Part shown: positions 26,048-34,664 of the stretch, piece by piece
How the letters are laid out: every line of letters begins with the position of its first letter
How positions within the stretch are numbered: position 1 is the stretch's first letter
Assembly: GCF_900168685.1 (NCBI RefSeq)
Contig: NZ_FVZN01000014.1
Span: forward strand, 1-64,000
DNA from: Solibacillus isronensis
GTDB lineage: Bacteria; Bacillota; Bacilli; Bacillales_A; Planococcaceae
Length of the DNA stretch: 64,000 bases
Direction of reading: 5' to 3'
The notes under the pieces: generated by a model
What the model was told of the DNA's origin: nothing
What the model saw: the letters and a program-made list of their open reading frames with translations, nothing else
Database searches by the model: none
Translations under genes and position numbers: made by a program

Positions 26048-26863
26048 ATGGAAAATTTTGATTTAATTTTAGTGTTAAAGCATTTTATTATCGGTATTGT
26101 CCAAGGCTTAACTGAACCAATTCCGGTGTCATCAAGCGGGCATGTCATGATTGTAAGTGAACTTCTGGGAATGGGTGAACAGGGCTTTACATTCGCGATT
26201 CTAACGAATACGGCATCATTGATTGCGATTATGTTTATTTACCGTGAAGATATTATTCGATTAATTACTGGATTTTTACTGTATATTAAAACACGAAATG
26301 CGCGATACCGTACAGACTTTAATTTTGCACTGTATGTCATTATCGGTTCGATTCCAGCAGGTGTTTTAGGTGTTTTGCTGAGTGATGTTATTGCAGATAG
26401 TGTGAGCATGACGACGATTGCGATTATGCTGTTTGTGACAGGTATTGCCTTATGGTTAATTCGAAATTTACGCGGAACGAAACGTGATGGGGATTTATCA
26501 GCAAAGGATGCCTTATTAGTAGGTTTTGGGCAGGCTGTAGCATTAACACCGGGAATTAGCCGGTCAGGTGCAACAATTATTTCCGCAATTGCTGTTGGAA
26601 TGAAACAGGAGACGGCACTGCGTTTCTCATTCATGCTGTATATTCCGGTAAGTTTAGGTGGTGTCGTATTAGGGTTTACGGACTTCCTCGATGAGCCAAA
26701 CAAAATGGATTTAGCCATTCCGTATACAGTTACATTCCTTGCGACATTGTTTATGACATATTTCGCTATGCGATGGTTCATGGGGATTATGAAAAACGGA
26801 AAGCTCCACTACTTCACGTATTACTGCTTTTTAGTAGGTATTTTATTATTAATATTCTTTTAA
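26048..26863 (+). CDS. uppP: undecaprenyl-diphosphatase
   Basis: Membrane phosphatase of 271 residues (BacA/UppP) that recycles undecaprenyl diphosphate for cell-wall synthesis and gives bacitracin tolerance. The two active-site motifs are EPIPVSSSGH (Glu23 to His32) and PGISRSGATI near residue 175; about eight membrane helices. The first motif has EPIPV where E-x-LPISSxGH is usual, a mild variant. SD TAGGAG precedes ATG. It may be cotranscribed with helD. Confidence 0.94.
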   Translation: MENFDLILVLKHFIIGIVQGLTEPIPVSSSGHVMIVSELLGMGEQGFTFAILTNTASLIAIMFIYREDIIRLITGFLLYIKTRNARYRTDFNFALYVIIGSIPAGVLGVLLSDVIADSVSMTTIAIMLFVTGIALWLIRNLRGTKRDGDLSAKDALLVGFGQAVALTPGISRSGATIISAIAVGMKQETALRFSFMLYIPVSLGGVVLGFTDFLDEPNKMDLAIPYTVTFLATLFMTYFAMRWFMGIMKNGKLHYFTYYCFLVGILLLIFF

Positions 26864-27016
26864 AACGAATGAACACGCTCGTAGTCTTTAAGGCTATGAA
26901 GCGTGTTTATTTGTTTTAAGGAGAAGGAGGAGCTAATGCAGATGCATGCATAACTTGACTGATCCTTTTTAAAAGCATCATGCAATGCCAATTCAATAGC
27001 GTTCAGCAAAAAAAGA

Positions 27017-27063
27017 TTGACAAATGAAGTAGAGTTCTATTTAATTAGTTAGGTTAACTAACC
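27017..27063 (+). promoter_or_regulatory. promoter and overlapping operator of the marR-MFS operon
   Basis: TTGACA (27017-27022), 17 bp, TTTAAT (27040-27045). Just behind the -10, GTTAG-GTTAA-CTAAC (27048-27062) and GGTTA-AC-TAACC (27052-27063) are overlapping inverted repeats, fit for autorepression by the MarR product. Binding is inferred. Confidence 0.6.
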
Positions 27064-27094
27064 ATTATAGAAAATAAAGGGAGGTACTCTAATT

Positions 27095-27511
27095 ATGACT
27101 TTCTTTTTACAATTGCACCGTTTTCATAAACGTTATATGCAGCGTCTTACTAGTATGCTGGCAGGGCATGAACTTTCCAATGCCAACTGGTCTTTGATGC
27201 AATATTTGGCGAATGAAGAGCTGGCTACAATGAGTCAAATCGCGAAATATTGGGATGTCGAGAAGCCAACTGTTTCTGCAAATGTTAAGACATTGACGAA
27301 ACGAGAGCTTATCCAACTGAAACAAGGCAATGACAGACGTGAAAAATATATAAGTTTGACGGAAAAAGGAGAAAAATTGTATGAAAATATTTCCCCGGAA
27401 ATTAAATTTCTACAAGATCAGCTATTAAATAACCTGACAGACGAACAACAGGAGCTTTTCAAAAAAGCGCTGTCTGATATGGAGAAAATATTGAAAGAAG
27501 GGCTAGAATGA
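27095..27511 (+). CDS. MarR family transcriptional regulator
   Basis: Winged-helix regulator of 138 residues: ATMSQIAKYWDVEKPTVSANVKTLTKRELIQLKQGNDRREKYISLT in order is HTH plus wing (about 48-92). SD AAGGGAGG precedes ATG. Its stop overlaps the start of the MFS transporter by 4 bp (ATGA), so it is the first gene of an operon and probably controls the transporter and itself. Confidence 0.92.
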   Translation: MTFFLQLHRFHKRYMQRLTSMLAGHELSNANWSLMQYLANEELATMSQIAKYWDVEKPTVSANVKTLTKRELIQLKQGNDRREKYISLTEKGEKLYENISPEIKFLQDQLLNNLTDEQQELFKKALSDMEKILKEGLE

Positions 27512-28695
27512 AGGAAATAAAAGAACCTATATGGACGAAAGATTTTATTATTGTATCGATCATTAACTTTGTATCCATTTTAATGTTCTTTCTTTTAATG
27601 GTGACTATTTCAAGTTATGCAGTAGATACATACCATGTTTCTACAAGTATTGCGGGGCTTGTTTCGAGTATTTTTATTATCGGTTCATTGATCGGCCGGT
27701 TAGGGGCTGGGCGTCTTATCGGCAATATCGGGCCACAGAAGATGCTTTTAATTGGCCTTGTCTTATTTTTTTTTACAACAACACTCTATTTAATGGAGTG
27801 GGGCGTTGTCTATTTATTGATCATCCGCCTATTGCAAGGGATTGCAGTCGGGACGATCGGGACAGCGACAGGTACGATTGTTGCTATGATTTTACCGATC
27901 TCACGTAAAGGAGAAGGGATTGGATACTTTAGTCTTAGCGCGGTTCTGGCAACAGCCATTGGTCCATTCGTCGGCATGTTCATGCTGAAGCTTGAAAATG
28001 GCTTTGATGTCATTTTCTATATGAACACCGGTCTTTCGCTTATGTTACTAATTGCTTATTTCTTTGTTAAAATCTCTTTACCACCAGTGAACAAGCAAAA
28101 TGGGCAACAGACAGAGAAGTTATCGTTTATCGAAAAATTTATTGAACCAAAAGCGCTTCCGATTTCATTTATTGCCTTATTAATCGGTTTTGCGTACTCT
28201 GGCGTCATGACGTTTATTACGTTTTATGCAAGAGAAATCAACTTAGTGGAAGCGGCAAGCTATTTCTTCTTGGCATATGCAGGAATTGTCATTATTTCCC
28301 GCCCGTTTACAGGGAAATTAATGGATGTTCGCGGTCCCAACGTGATTGTATACCCATGTCTTGCTGTATTCGCAGTAGGAATGCTGCTGTTTAGCCAGGC
28401 ATCTGCAGGCTGGATGCTGTTAGTAGCAGCTGTCCTAATTGGTTTTGGCTACGGGAACTTCAATTCCATTGCTCAAGCAATTGCGGTTAAAGTAACGGAG
28501 CCTCATCGATTTGGCTTAGCAACATCGACATATTTTATTTTGTACGATTTAGGATTAGGGGTAGGGCCTTTTATTCTTGGAATGATCGAACCCCATACAA
28601 CATACCGAACAATCTTCGTTTCCATGATTCCGCTAATTCTTATTTGTATCCCGCTTTACTATTTATTAGTAGGAAGAAAGCAAAGGCTAGCGTAA
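27508..28695 (+). CDS. MFS transporter
   Basis: Major facilitator of 395 residues with twelve hydrophobic segments. The loop 2-3 motif is GSLIGRLGAGRLIGNIGPQK (residues about 53-72) and helix 5 holds AVLATAIGPFVG, as in drug:proton antiporters. It overlaps marR by 4 bp. Export of a compound sensed by the MarR protein is the likely role; the substrate is unknown. Confidence 0.9.
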   Translation: MKEIKEPIWTKDFIIVSIINFVSILMFFLLMVTISSYAVDTYHVSTSIAGLVSSIFIIGSLIGRLGAGRLIGNIGPQKMLLIGLVLFFFTTTLYLMEWGVVYLLIIRLLQGIAVGTIGTATGTIVAMILPISRKGEGIGYFSLSAVLATAIGPFVGMFMLKLENGFDVIFYMNTGLSLMLLIAYFFVKISLPPVNKQNGQQTEKLSFIEKFIEPKALPISFIALLIGFAYSGVMTFITFYAREINLVEAASYFFLAYAGIVIISRPFTGKLMDVRGPNVIVYPCLAVFAVGMLLFSQASAGWMLLVAAVLIGFGYGNFNSIAQAIAVKVTEPHRFGLATSTYFILYDLGLGVGPFILGMIEPHTTYRTIFVSMIPLILICIPLYYLLVGRKQRLA

Positions 28696-28760
28696 GTTAT
28701 GACAGTTTATCAGTTTAGGTAAATAATCGGAATAACAACTTCATGTCAGGATCTTACTAG

Positions 28761-28799
28761 CAATAAGCATGTATCTTCTAAAATGGTACATGCTTATTG
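28761..28799. terminator. hairpin after the MFS gene
   Basis: CAATAAGCATGTA and TACATGCTTATTG form a perfect 13-bp stem; only a weak T tract follows. Confidence 0.6.
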
Positions 28800-28857
28800 T
28801 GTATTTAGTTGAAAAGTGATAAAATTTTGAAAATTACAAAAAGGAAGAGAGTCCACT

Positions 28858-30024
28858 ATGCAATATTCTGATAGTATTTTAAAAACACCGTCATCATTCA
28901 TCCGCAATATTTTAAAGGTAACGGATGCGTATGACGTCATTTCATTTGCGGGAGGCTTGCCAAATCCAATCTCATTTCCAATTGATGAGTTAAAACAGTC
29001 GGTAAATGATGCGATTGATGCGAATGGTGCAAAGGTATTCCAATATTCTACGACACAAGGCTATTTGCCGCTACGTCAGTATATTGCAGACAAGCTTAAT
29101 AACAAGCAATCGAATTTAAATTATACAGCAGAGGATGTCCTTATTACGACAGGATCCCAGCAAGCATTGGAGCTAATTTCCAAAGTTTTGCTGAACAAAG
29201 GGGACGGCGTTGTTATTGAAGAGCCAGGCTATTTAGGCGCGATCCAGGCTTTTACATTACGTGAACCAAGTTTCTACGGTGTCACACTGGAAACAGAAGG
29301 GCTGAATGTTGAACAGTTTAAGGATGCGCTAAAACAGCCAAATGTGAAAATGGTATACACAGTACCAAATTTCCAAAATCCTACTGGGTTAACGTATACG
29401 AAAGAGCGCCGTGAAGAAGTGTTTGAGGCGGTAAAAGATCAAGATGTCATTTTTATCGAGGACGATCCATATGGCGAGCTTCGTTTTACTGGTGAACACT
29501 TGCCGTATATCGCAGCAGGGAAGATGACGAACAGTGTCGTATTAGGTTCGTTTTCAAAAACGGTTACACCAGGTATGCGCCTAGGTTATATTTTGACGAA
29601 AAACCATGAACTACTAAATCATGTCGAAACTGCGAAGCAGGCAACGGATTTACATACTAATATTTTTGCACAATATATTTTGCACCAGTATTTAACGAAT
29701 AATGAATATGAAGCGCATGTTGAAAAAATTATAGCGCTATACAAAACACAAGCAGATGCAATGCTGGCGGCAATGGAAAAATATTTCCCACCATATGTGA
29801 AATATACAAAACCTGAAGGCGGTATGTTCGTGTGGGTCACACTTCCGGAAGGAGTAAATGCGCTTGATAAGTTTACGGAGGCGATGGAGAAAAAAGTGGC
29901 ATTCGTGCCGGGAAATCCATTTTACACGGATAAAGAATCAGTTAACACACTACGCTTGAACTATACAAATGCAACACCGGAAACGATCGAAGAGGGTATT
30001 AAACGTTTAGCAGAAATATTATAA
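28858..30024 (+). CDS. PLP-dependent aminotransferase (2-aminoadipate/LysN type)
   Basis: Fold-type I aminotransferase of 388 residues. ISFAGGLPNPISFP, TTGSQQALELISKVL, PNFQNPTGLTY (substrate and PLP contact), IFIEDDPYGELRF (PLP-ring Asp) and GSFSKTVTPGMRLGY (PLP lysine) match the MocR-type/LysN subgroup without an HTH domain. It transfers amino groups of aminoadipate, aromatic or branched amino acids; the substrate is not settled. SD AAAGGAAGAG. Monocistronic, with a hairpin terminator right after. Confidence 0.9.
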   Translation: MQYSDSILKTPSSFIRNILKVTDAYDVISFAGGLPNPISFPIDELKQSVNDAIDANGAKVFQYSTTQGYLPLRQYIADKLNNKQSNLNYTAEDVLITTGSQQALELISKVLLNKGDGVVIEEPGYLGAIQAFTLREPSFYGVTLETEGLNVEQFKDALKQPNVKMVYTVPNFQNPTGLTYTKERREEVFEAVKDQDVIFIEDDPYGELRFTGEHLPYIAAGKMTNSVVLGSFSKTVTPGMRLGYILTKNHELLNHVETAKQATDLHTNIFAQYILHQYLTNNEYEAHVEKIIALYKTQADAMLAAMEKYFPPYVKYTKPEGGMFVWVTLPEGVNALDKFTEAMEKKVAFVPGNPFYTDKESVNTLRLNYTNATPETIEEGIKRLAEIL

Positions 30025-30037
30025 GAAAATGTGGGGG

Positions 30038-30076
30038 AGCTATTGCTCGGAGAAATTCGAGTGATAGCTTTTCTTA
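30038..30076 (+). terminator. terminator after the aminotransferase gene
   Basis: GCTATTGCTCG pairs with CGAGTGATAGC, followed by TTTTCTTATT. Confidence 0.8.
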
Positions 30077-30079
30077 TTC

Positions 30080-30511
30080 TGTGTATTTATACAAAGATAA
30101 AAGGATATGTAATCTTAAAAAACCGTTGCACCATTTCTGCTTTTTCCACTAACACCGTTCCTCTATCGTTAATTTGCAAAAAGTAAGGGAAATAATTACA
30201 TGCACACGCAATATTTACATACAGCTTATCCCTTCAAAGTACAAATAAATTAGAAGTGCCGTTATCATGAACAAAAGTTACGGAGTTAAAAGAGATTGTC
30301 GGATTATAATGGATTTCCTGGGAAATAGGGTATACGATACATCGATTTACACTATATAATTTCAATTTGCGACATTTCACCGTCGATATGATGCCTTCAT
30401 CAACTTTCTTCATTAAATGTACTCGTTTTAAAGTGGTTGAATGGTTGCCAAGCACACAGTTATCGCAAATAGCAGAACTTTCACAAGCAGGAGGGGGACC
30501 TTCCGGAGTTA
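30080..30511. other. stretch without a confident gene
   Basis: Two overlapping short frames lie here on opposite strands (minus 30234-30521, plus 30367-30615). Neither has an SD or a recognised domain. The terminator at 30618-30657 implies that something on the plus strand ends there. Read-through of old coding DNA is possible. Confidence 0.4.
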
Positions 30512-30598
30512 ATAAGTACATTTACCATCATCGCGATTTGGGCAGTAATAGCTGTTTATCAAATCGATTATATTATTCAAGAAACGAACGAAACATGA
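30512..30598 (+). CDS. possible 28-aa single-helix membrane peptide
   Basis: A frame that begins with ATA after CGGAG (3 nt) and AGGAGGGGG (14 nt upstream) encodes one hydrophobic helix (STFTIIAIWAVIAVY) with a polar tail, and stops 20 nt before a strong terminator. The amphipathic pattern looks protein-like, but no standard start codon is present in the frame near the SD. It could be a relic whose ATG was lost, or use an AUA start. Confidence 0.25.
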   Translation: MSTFTIIAIWAVIAVYQIDYIIQETNET

Positions 30599-30617
30599 AT
30601 AGGTGTAAAAAATAGAA

Positions 30618-30657
30618 ATAGCCGTGCCGAAAGTTAATCTCCGGCACGGCTATTTTT
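30618..30657. terminator. bidirectional terminator
   Basis: ATAGCCGTGCCG pairs with CGGCACGGCTAT, followed by T7 on the plus strand and by TTTCTATTTTTT on the minus strand. Confidence 0.85.
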
Positions 30658-30741
30658 TTCATCATTATGAAACTATAAAAAGAAGCATACCCAATAGAGT
30701 ATGCTTCTTGCAACTAACTATGTGAACTTAATTCGTTAGAA

Positions 30742-30942
30742 TTAAAGTTTTGTTACGTTAGTAGCTTGTGGGCCACGGTTGCCTTCTTCAACGTCGAATT
30801 CAACTTTTTGACCTTCGTCTAAAGTTTTGAAACCTTCGCCTTGGATAGCTGAGAAGTGTACGAATACATCGTTACCGCCTTCAACTTCGATGAAACCGAA
30901 ACCTTTTTCTGAGTTAAACCATTTTACTGTACCTTGTTGCAT
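30742..30942 (-). CDS. cold-shock protein (CspA family)
   Basis: OB-fold RNA chaperone of 66 residues that melts mRNA structure after a temperature drop. RNP1 is KGFGFIEV and RNP2 is DVFVHFSA, with aromatic residues in place. SD TTGGAGG lies 9 nt before ATG. A leader of 150 nt or more with an inverted repeat precedes it, as is usual for cold-induced csp messages. Confidence 0.96.
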   Translation of the reverse strand: MQQGTVKWFNSEKGFGFIEVEGGNDVFVHFSAIQGEGFKTLDEGQKVEFDVEEGNRGPQATNVTKL

Positions 30943-30992
30943 GAGAGAAAACCTCCAAAAAATTAATTAATTGAATTGCTAAATGTATAAAA

Positions 30993-31046
30993 AATTCACA
31001 CATTAAAAAAGGGAGCGTACACGTTCACTTTTTTAATATGTGAATT
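30993..31046. promoter_or_regulatory. inverted repeat in the csp leader
   Basis: AATTCAC-ACATTAAAAAAG and CTTTTTTAATAT-GTGAATT can pair across a 16-nt loop with one small mismatch zone, 51 nt upstream of the cold-shock start. As RNA it could be the temperature-dependent leader structure, or an upstream terminator; which one is inference. Confidence 0.45.
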
Positions 31047-31488
31047 GATCGTAAACAGCTTAAGCAATTTAATTAAGTTTATTGTATAACAACATTATCC
31101 AAATGTCTACTAAAAATTCTCGAAATACAGTAGAGAATTTTGATTTTTCGTACAAATGAAGGGATAGTATGAGTTGAATATACCGATATAATAGTGCTTT
31201 TATATTGTTTAAAAGGAATAATAAGTAAAAATTTATGTATTTAAATTTTTTTTTACCTTTTATTAAAAAATATTCGTTATCAACTACCCAAAATCATTTT
31301 TGAATAATTTTGTTGCTTAAAACTAATATACCCGTCCTTTCAAAAGCTAAACATCATATTATATTCTTATACAAATTTATTGTGACATTCAATTATATTT
31401 TTTCAAAAACGGACGTAAAGCAAATACGTCTAGGTACTATTGATGTATGGTATAGTTGGTTCAAAGAGTTACGAAAGGATTGTTTACA
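31047..31488. other. gene-less AT-rich spacer before topB
   Basis: Divergent region between the cold-shock gene and topB. It should hold both promoters; no clear box pair, repeat or RNA was found. Confidence 0.5.
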
Positions 31489-33678
31489 ATGGTTAAAAGC
31501 TTAGTACTAGCAGAGAAACCTTCAGTTGCACGGGATATTGCGAATGTGCTGAAGTGTCATAAAAAAGGTAATGGATTTTTAGAAGGAGACAAATATATCG
31601 TCACATGGGCTTTAGGACATTTAGTAACGCTGGCAGATCCGGAAAGCTACGACGAGAAATATAAGAAGTGGGATTTAGCAGATTTACCGATGCTGCCCGA
31701 ACGTCTGAAACTAACAACAATCAAGCAGACAAGCAAACAGTACAATGCCGTAAAATCACAGCTTACACGTAATGATGTTAATGAAATTATTATTGCAACA
31801 GATGCCGGTCGTGAAGGAGAACTTGTTGCACGCTGGATTATTGAACGCGCAAAAGTAAATAAACCGGTTAAACGTCTATGGATTTCTTCGGTTACCGATA
31901 AAGCGATTAAAGAAGGCTTTGCGAATTTAAAGCCAGGGAAAGCATATGAAAATCTATATTATGCAGCGGTTGCCCGAAGTGAAGCTGACTGGTATATCGG
32001 ACTGAACGCAAGTCGCGCATTATCGACGAAATTTAATGCACAGCTTAATACAGGTCGTGTACAAACACCGGTTGTTGCAATGGTTGCCGCTCGTGAAGAT
32101 GAAATAAAGAATTTCAAACCTCAAACGTATTACGGAATCGAAGCTCAAACGAAAGAGCTGAAATTGACATGGCAGGATCAAAACGGCAATGCACGCAGTT
32201 TTGATAAAGAAAAGATCGACAAAATCGTTCATACATTAGATAAGCAAAATGCGAAAGTCATCGATATTGAACGTAAACCGAAAAAGACATTTTCTCCTGG
32301 ACTTTATGATTTAACTGAATTACAACGTGATGCGAATAAGCTATTCGGATATTCAGCAAAAGAAACGTTGAATATTATGCAAAAGCTATATGAATCACAT
32401 AAAGTGCTCACATACCCGCGTACGGATTCACGTTATCTTTCATCCGATATTGTCAGCACATTACCTGAGCGTTTGAAAGCTTGTTCTGTAGGGGAATATC
32501 GTACGTTAGCAAACAAAGTACTAACAAAGCCGATTAAAGCAAGTAAATCGTTTGTTGATGATAGTAAAGTATCCGATCACCATGCGATTATTCCGACTGA
32601 AGAATATGTGAATTTTGCGAACTTCAATGATAAAGAGCGTAAAATTTACGATCTGGTTGTAAAACGTTTCCTTGCAGTTCTTTTCCCTGCACATGAGTAT
32701 GAGCAATTAACAGTTCAAGCCGAAATCGGGAAAGAGAAATTTATCGCACGCGGTAAGACGGTTATTTCTGCTGGGTGGAAAGAAGTATACTCGAATCGTT
32801 TTGATGACGAGGAAACTTCAGAGGATGTGAAGGAACAGCTGTTGCCGCGTCTTGAAAAAGGACAAGTGCTAAACGTGACATTGCTTGCCCAAACATCTGG
32901 ACAAACAAAACCGCCAGCGCGTTTTACAGAGGCGACAATACTGACAGCGATGGAAAATCCGGCGAAATATATGAACACGCAAAACAAAGCGCTTGCCGAT
33001 ACATTAAAATCGACAGGTGGGCTAGGGACTGTTGCGACACGTGCCGATATTATCGATAAATTGTTCAATTCGTTCCTTATCGAGAAGCGTGGAAAAGACA
33101 TTCATATTACGTCAAAAGGCCGCCAGCTGCTGGATTTGGTACCGAATGAACTAAAATCTCCGGAAACAACGGCACAATGGGAGCAAAAGCTTGAGCAAAT
33201 TGCTAAGGGCAAGCTGAAAAAAGATGTCTTCATTAATGAAATGAAGCAGCATACAAAAGCAATCGTTGCCGATATTAAAAACAGCGATAAAAAGTTCAAG
33301 CATGATAATATTTCAACGAAGTCCTGCCCGGATTGCGGAAAGCCAATGCTTGAAGTAAACGGGAAAAAAGGAAAAATGCTCGTATGCCAGGACCGTGAGT
33401 GCGGTCACCGCAAAAATGTCTCGCGTGTAACGAATGCCCGTTGTCCGCAATGTAAGAAAAAGCTGGAGCTGCACGGACAAGGTGAAGGCCAAATTTTCGT
33501 ATGTAAGTGCGGTTACCGCGAAAAATTATCCGCATTCGAAGCGCGCCGTAAAAAAGAAGGCGGCGGTAAAGTTGATAAACGCAGTGTTCAAAAATATTTG
33601 AAGCAGCAAGAAAAAGAAGTAGAGCCAATTAATAACGCATTTGCGGATTTGTTAAAAGGCATGAAATTTGATGAGTAA
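31489..33678 (+). CDS. topB: DNA topoisomerase III
   Basis: Type IA topoisomerase of 729 residues that relaxes negative supercoils and decatenates DNA. The Toprim domain has LAEKPSVARDIA and TDAGREGELVAR; the active-site Tyr lies in KVLTYPRTDSRYLS near residue 308. Two zinc-ribbon-like blocks end the protein (CPDCGKPM...CQDRECGH and CPQCKKKLEL...CKCG). The frame opens at 31456, but ATG 31489 with SD AAAGGA is right. A terminator follows. Confidence 0.95.
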   Translation: MVKSLVLAEKPSVARDIANVLKCHKKGNGFLEGDKYIVTWALGHLVTLADPESYDEKYKKWDLADLPMLPERLKLTTIKQTSKQYNAVKSQLTRNDVNEIIIATDAGREGELVARWIIERAKVNKPVKRLWISSVTDKAIKEGFANLKPGKAYENLYYAAVARSEADWYIGLNASRALSTKFNAQLNTGRVQTPVVAMVAAREDEIKNFKPQTYYGIEAQTKELKLTWQDQNGNARSFDKEKIDKIVHTLDKQNAKVIDIERKPKKTFSPGLYDLTELQRDANKLFGYSAKETLNIMQKLYESHKVLTYPRTDSRYLSSDIVSTLPERLKACSVGEYRTLANKVLTKPIKASKSFVDDSKVSDHHAIIPTEEYVNFANFNDKERKIYDLVVKRFLAVLFPAHEYEQLTVQAEIGKEKFIARGKTVISAGWKEVYSNRFDDEETSEDVKEQLLPRLEKGQVLNVTLLAQTSGQTKPPARFTEATILTAMENPAKYMNTQNKALADTLKSTGGLGTVATRADIIDKLFNSFLIEKRGKDIHITSKGRQLLDLVPNELKSPETTAQWEQKLEQIAKGKLKKDVFINEMKQHTKAIVADIKNSDKKFKHDNISTKSCPDCGKPMLEVNGKKGKMLVCQDRECGHRKNVSRVTNARCPQCKKKLELHGQGEGQIFVCKCGYREKLSAFEARRKKEGGGKVDKRSVQKYLKQQEKEVEPINNAFADLLKGMKFDE

Positions 33679-33708
33679 TTCGCTTTATTGATTAAATGCA
33701 GGAACGGA

Positions 33709-33738
33709 AACCGTACTTTAACAAGTGCGGTTTTTATG
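33709..33738 (+). terminator. terminator after topB
   Basis: AACCGTACTT pairs with AAGTGCGGTT, followed by T5. Confidence 0.8.
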
Positions 33739-33772
33739 TTTTAAATGGGTACCGTAGTTTCTTCAAATTAAT

Positions 33773-34351
33773 CTAATATAGCGTAAGAATCGAATCTATT
33801 GGCGCAGTACCATTCGCAACGGCATTCACTTTGTTAACGTATTGCTTGTTGATTAAATACTTTAACGGCTGCTCTACGGCATTGAAATATTTGAATGTAT
33901 CCCGTGCCATTTCATCCCATTCTTCATAATAGGTTAAATAGTCATTTGCCGTTACTTTAGTTCTCGATGTGCCTTCCTCAGAGATGCACTCAAAATCCTC
34001 AACACCTTTTAAAGTTCCATAATCACATGTTAATTGCTCGCCAGGTTGAATGTCTTTTGCGGCCATTTGAAAATTATAAGCTGTATCGACACAATTTGGT
34101 TTGAAACTGTGATTCATATATTTTGCGTGATCCCAATGAAGGACATAGATACCGTCAGTTTCTAAGTACGCATATTTATAGACATCCGCTTTTTGCAAAT
34201 CACCAAGGCTTTCGATAAACTCCTCTGTCAGCATCAAGTCAAGGCCATCTTTAATCCAAACAATCGTCCCTTTAGGGATTAGTTTAGTTGCAAAGACACC
34301 GACGCCTACCTGCTCACTGACAAATTGAATTTCTGTATGTGGATGCATCAT
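33773..34351 (-). CDS. SET-domain protein
   Basis: Protein of 192 residues with a full SET (lysine methyltransferase) core: GVGVFATKLIPKG, YMNHSFKPNC (the NHS-x-xPNC S-adenosylmethionine and knot motif) and EQLTCDYG. The catalytic Tyr would be in CDYG. Such proteins are common in eukaryotes and patchy in bacteria; the bacterial substrates are mostly unknown. No post-SET cysteine cluster is evident. SD AAGGAGG. It stands alone, convergent with topB. Confidence 0.88.
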   Translation of the reverse strand: MMHPHTEIQFVSEQVGVGVFATKLIPKGTIVWIKDGLDLMLTEEFIESLGDLQKADVYKYAYLETDGIYVLHWDHAKYMNHSFKPNCVDTAYNFQMAAKDIQPGEQLTCDYGTLKGVEDFECISEEGTSRTKVTANDYLTYYEEWDEMARDTFKYFNAVEQPLKYLINKQYVNKVNAVANGTAPIDSILTLY

Positions 34352-34618
34352 TTGTTATTCCTCCTTAAAAGTAAAACCTATTCAAATGTTCTATTGAATA
34401 AGAGACAAGTTATTTCCTTAAAATCAGATTGTTTTAATATGTTTATGTCATTACTTTCTATTTGGAATAGGCTTTAGTCAGTATTTATAATGCTTTGATG
34501 CATTGGATTTTATTGTAGAGGGAGAATTTCATTTCATTACAAAATCATGAGGATAGGGATGTTTTTGATGGGGGTATGTATGACCTGTAGAATAAAGGGG
34601 AATTAATTTTAAACACAT
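34352..34618. other. spacer upstream of the SET gene
   Basis: AT-rich, without a frame or structure worth naming; presumably the SET gene promoter. Confidence 0.4.
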
Positions 34619-34621
34619 CAA

Positions 34622-34654
34622 AAATACCATTTTCTCCTTAGAGAATAATGGCAT
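34622..34654 (-). terminator. terminator of the M20 amidohydrolase operon
   Basis: On the minus strand an imperfect stem (TGCCATTATTCTC with GAGAAAATGGTA) is followed by TTTTTGA. Confidence 0.75.
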
Positions 34655-34664
34655 TTAGGCAACT

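Noticed and set aside
30234-30521. 95-codon minus-strand frame
   Set aside because: No SD, stop codon immediately before the ATG, overlaps a plus-strand frame, and no sure family; a faint resemblance to ComK-type sequence was too weak to claim.
30367-30615. 82-codon plus-strand frame ending next to a terminator
   Set aside because: No SD and low-complexity, unconvincing composition; the terminator position alone is not enough.
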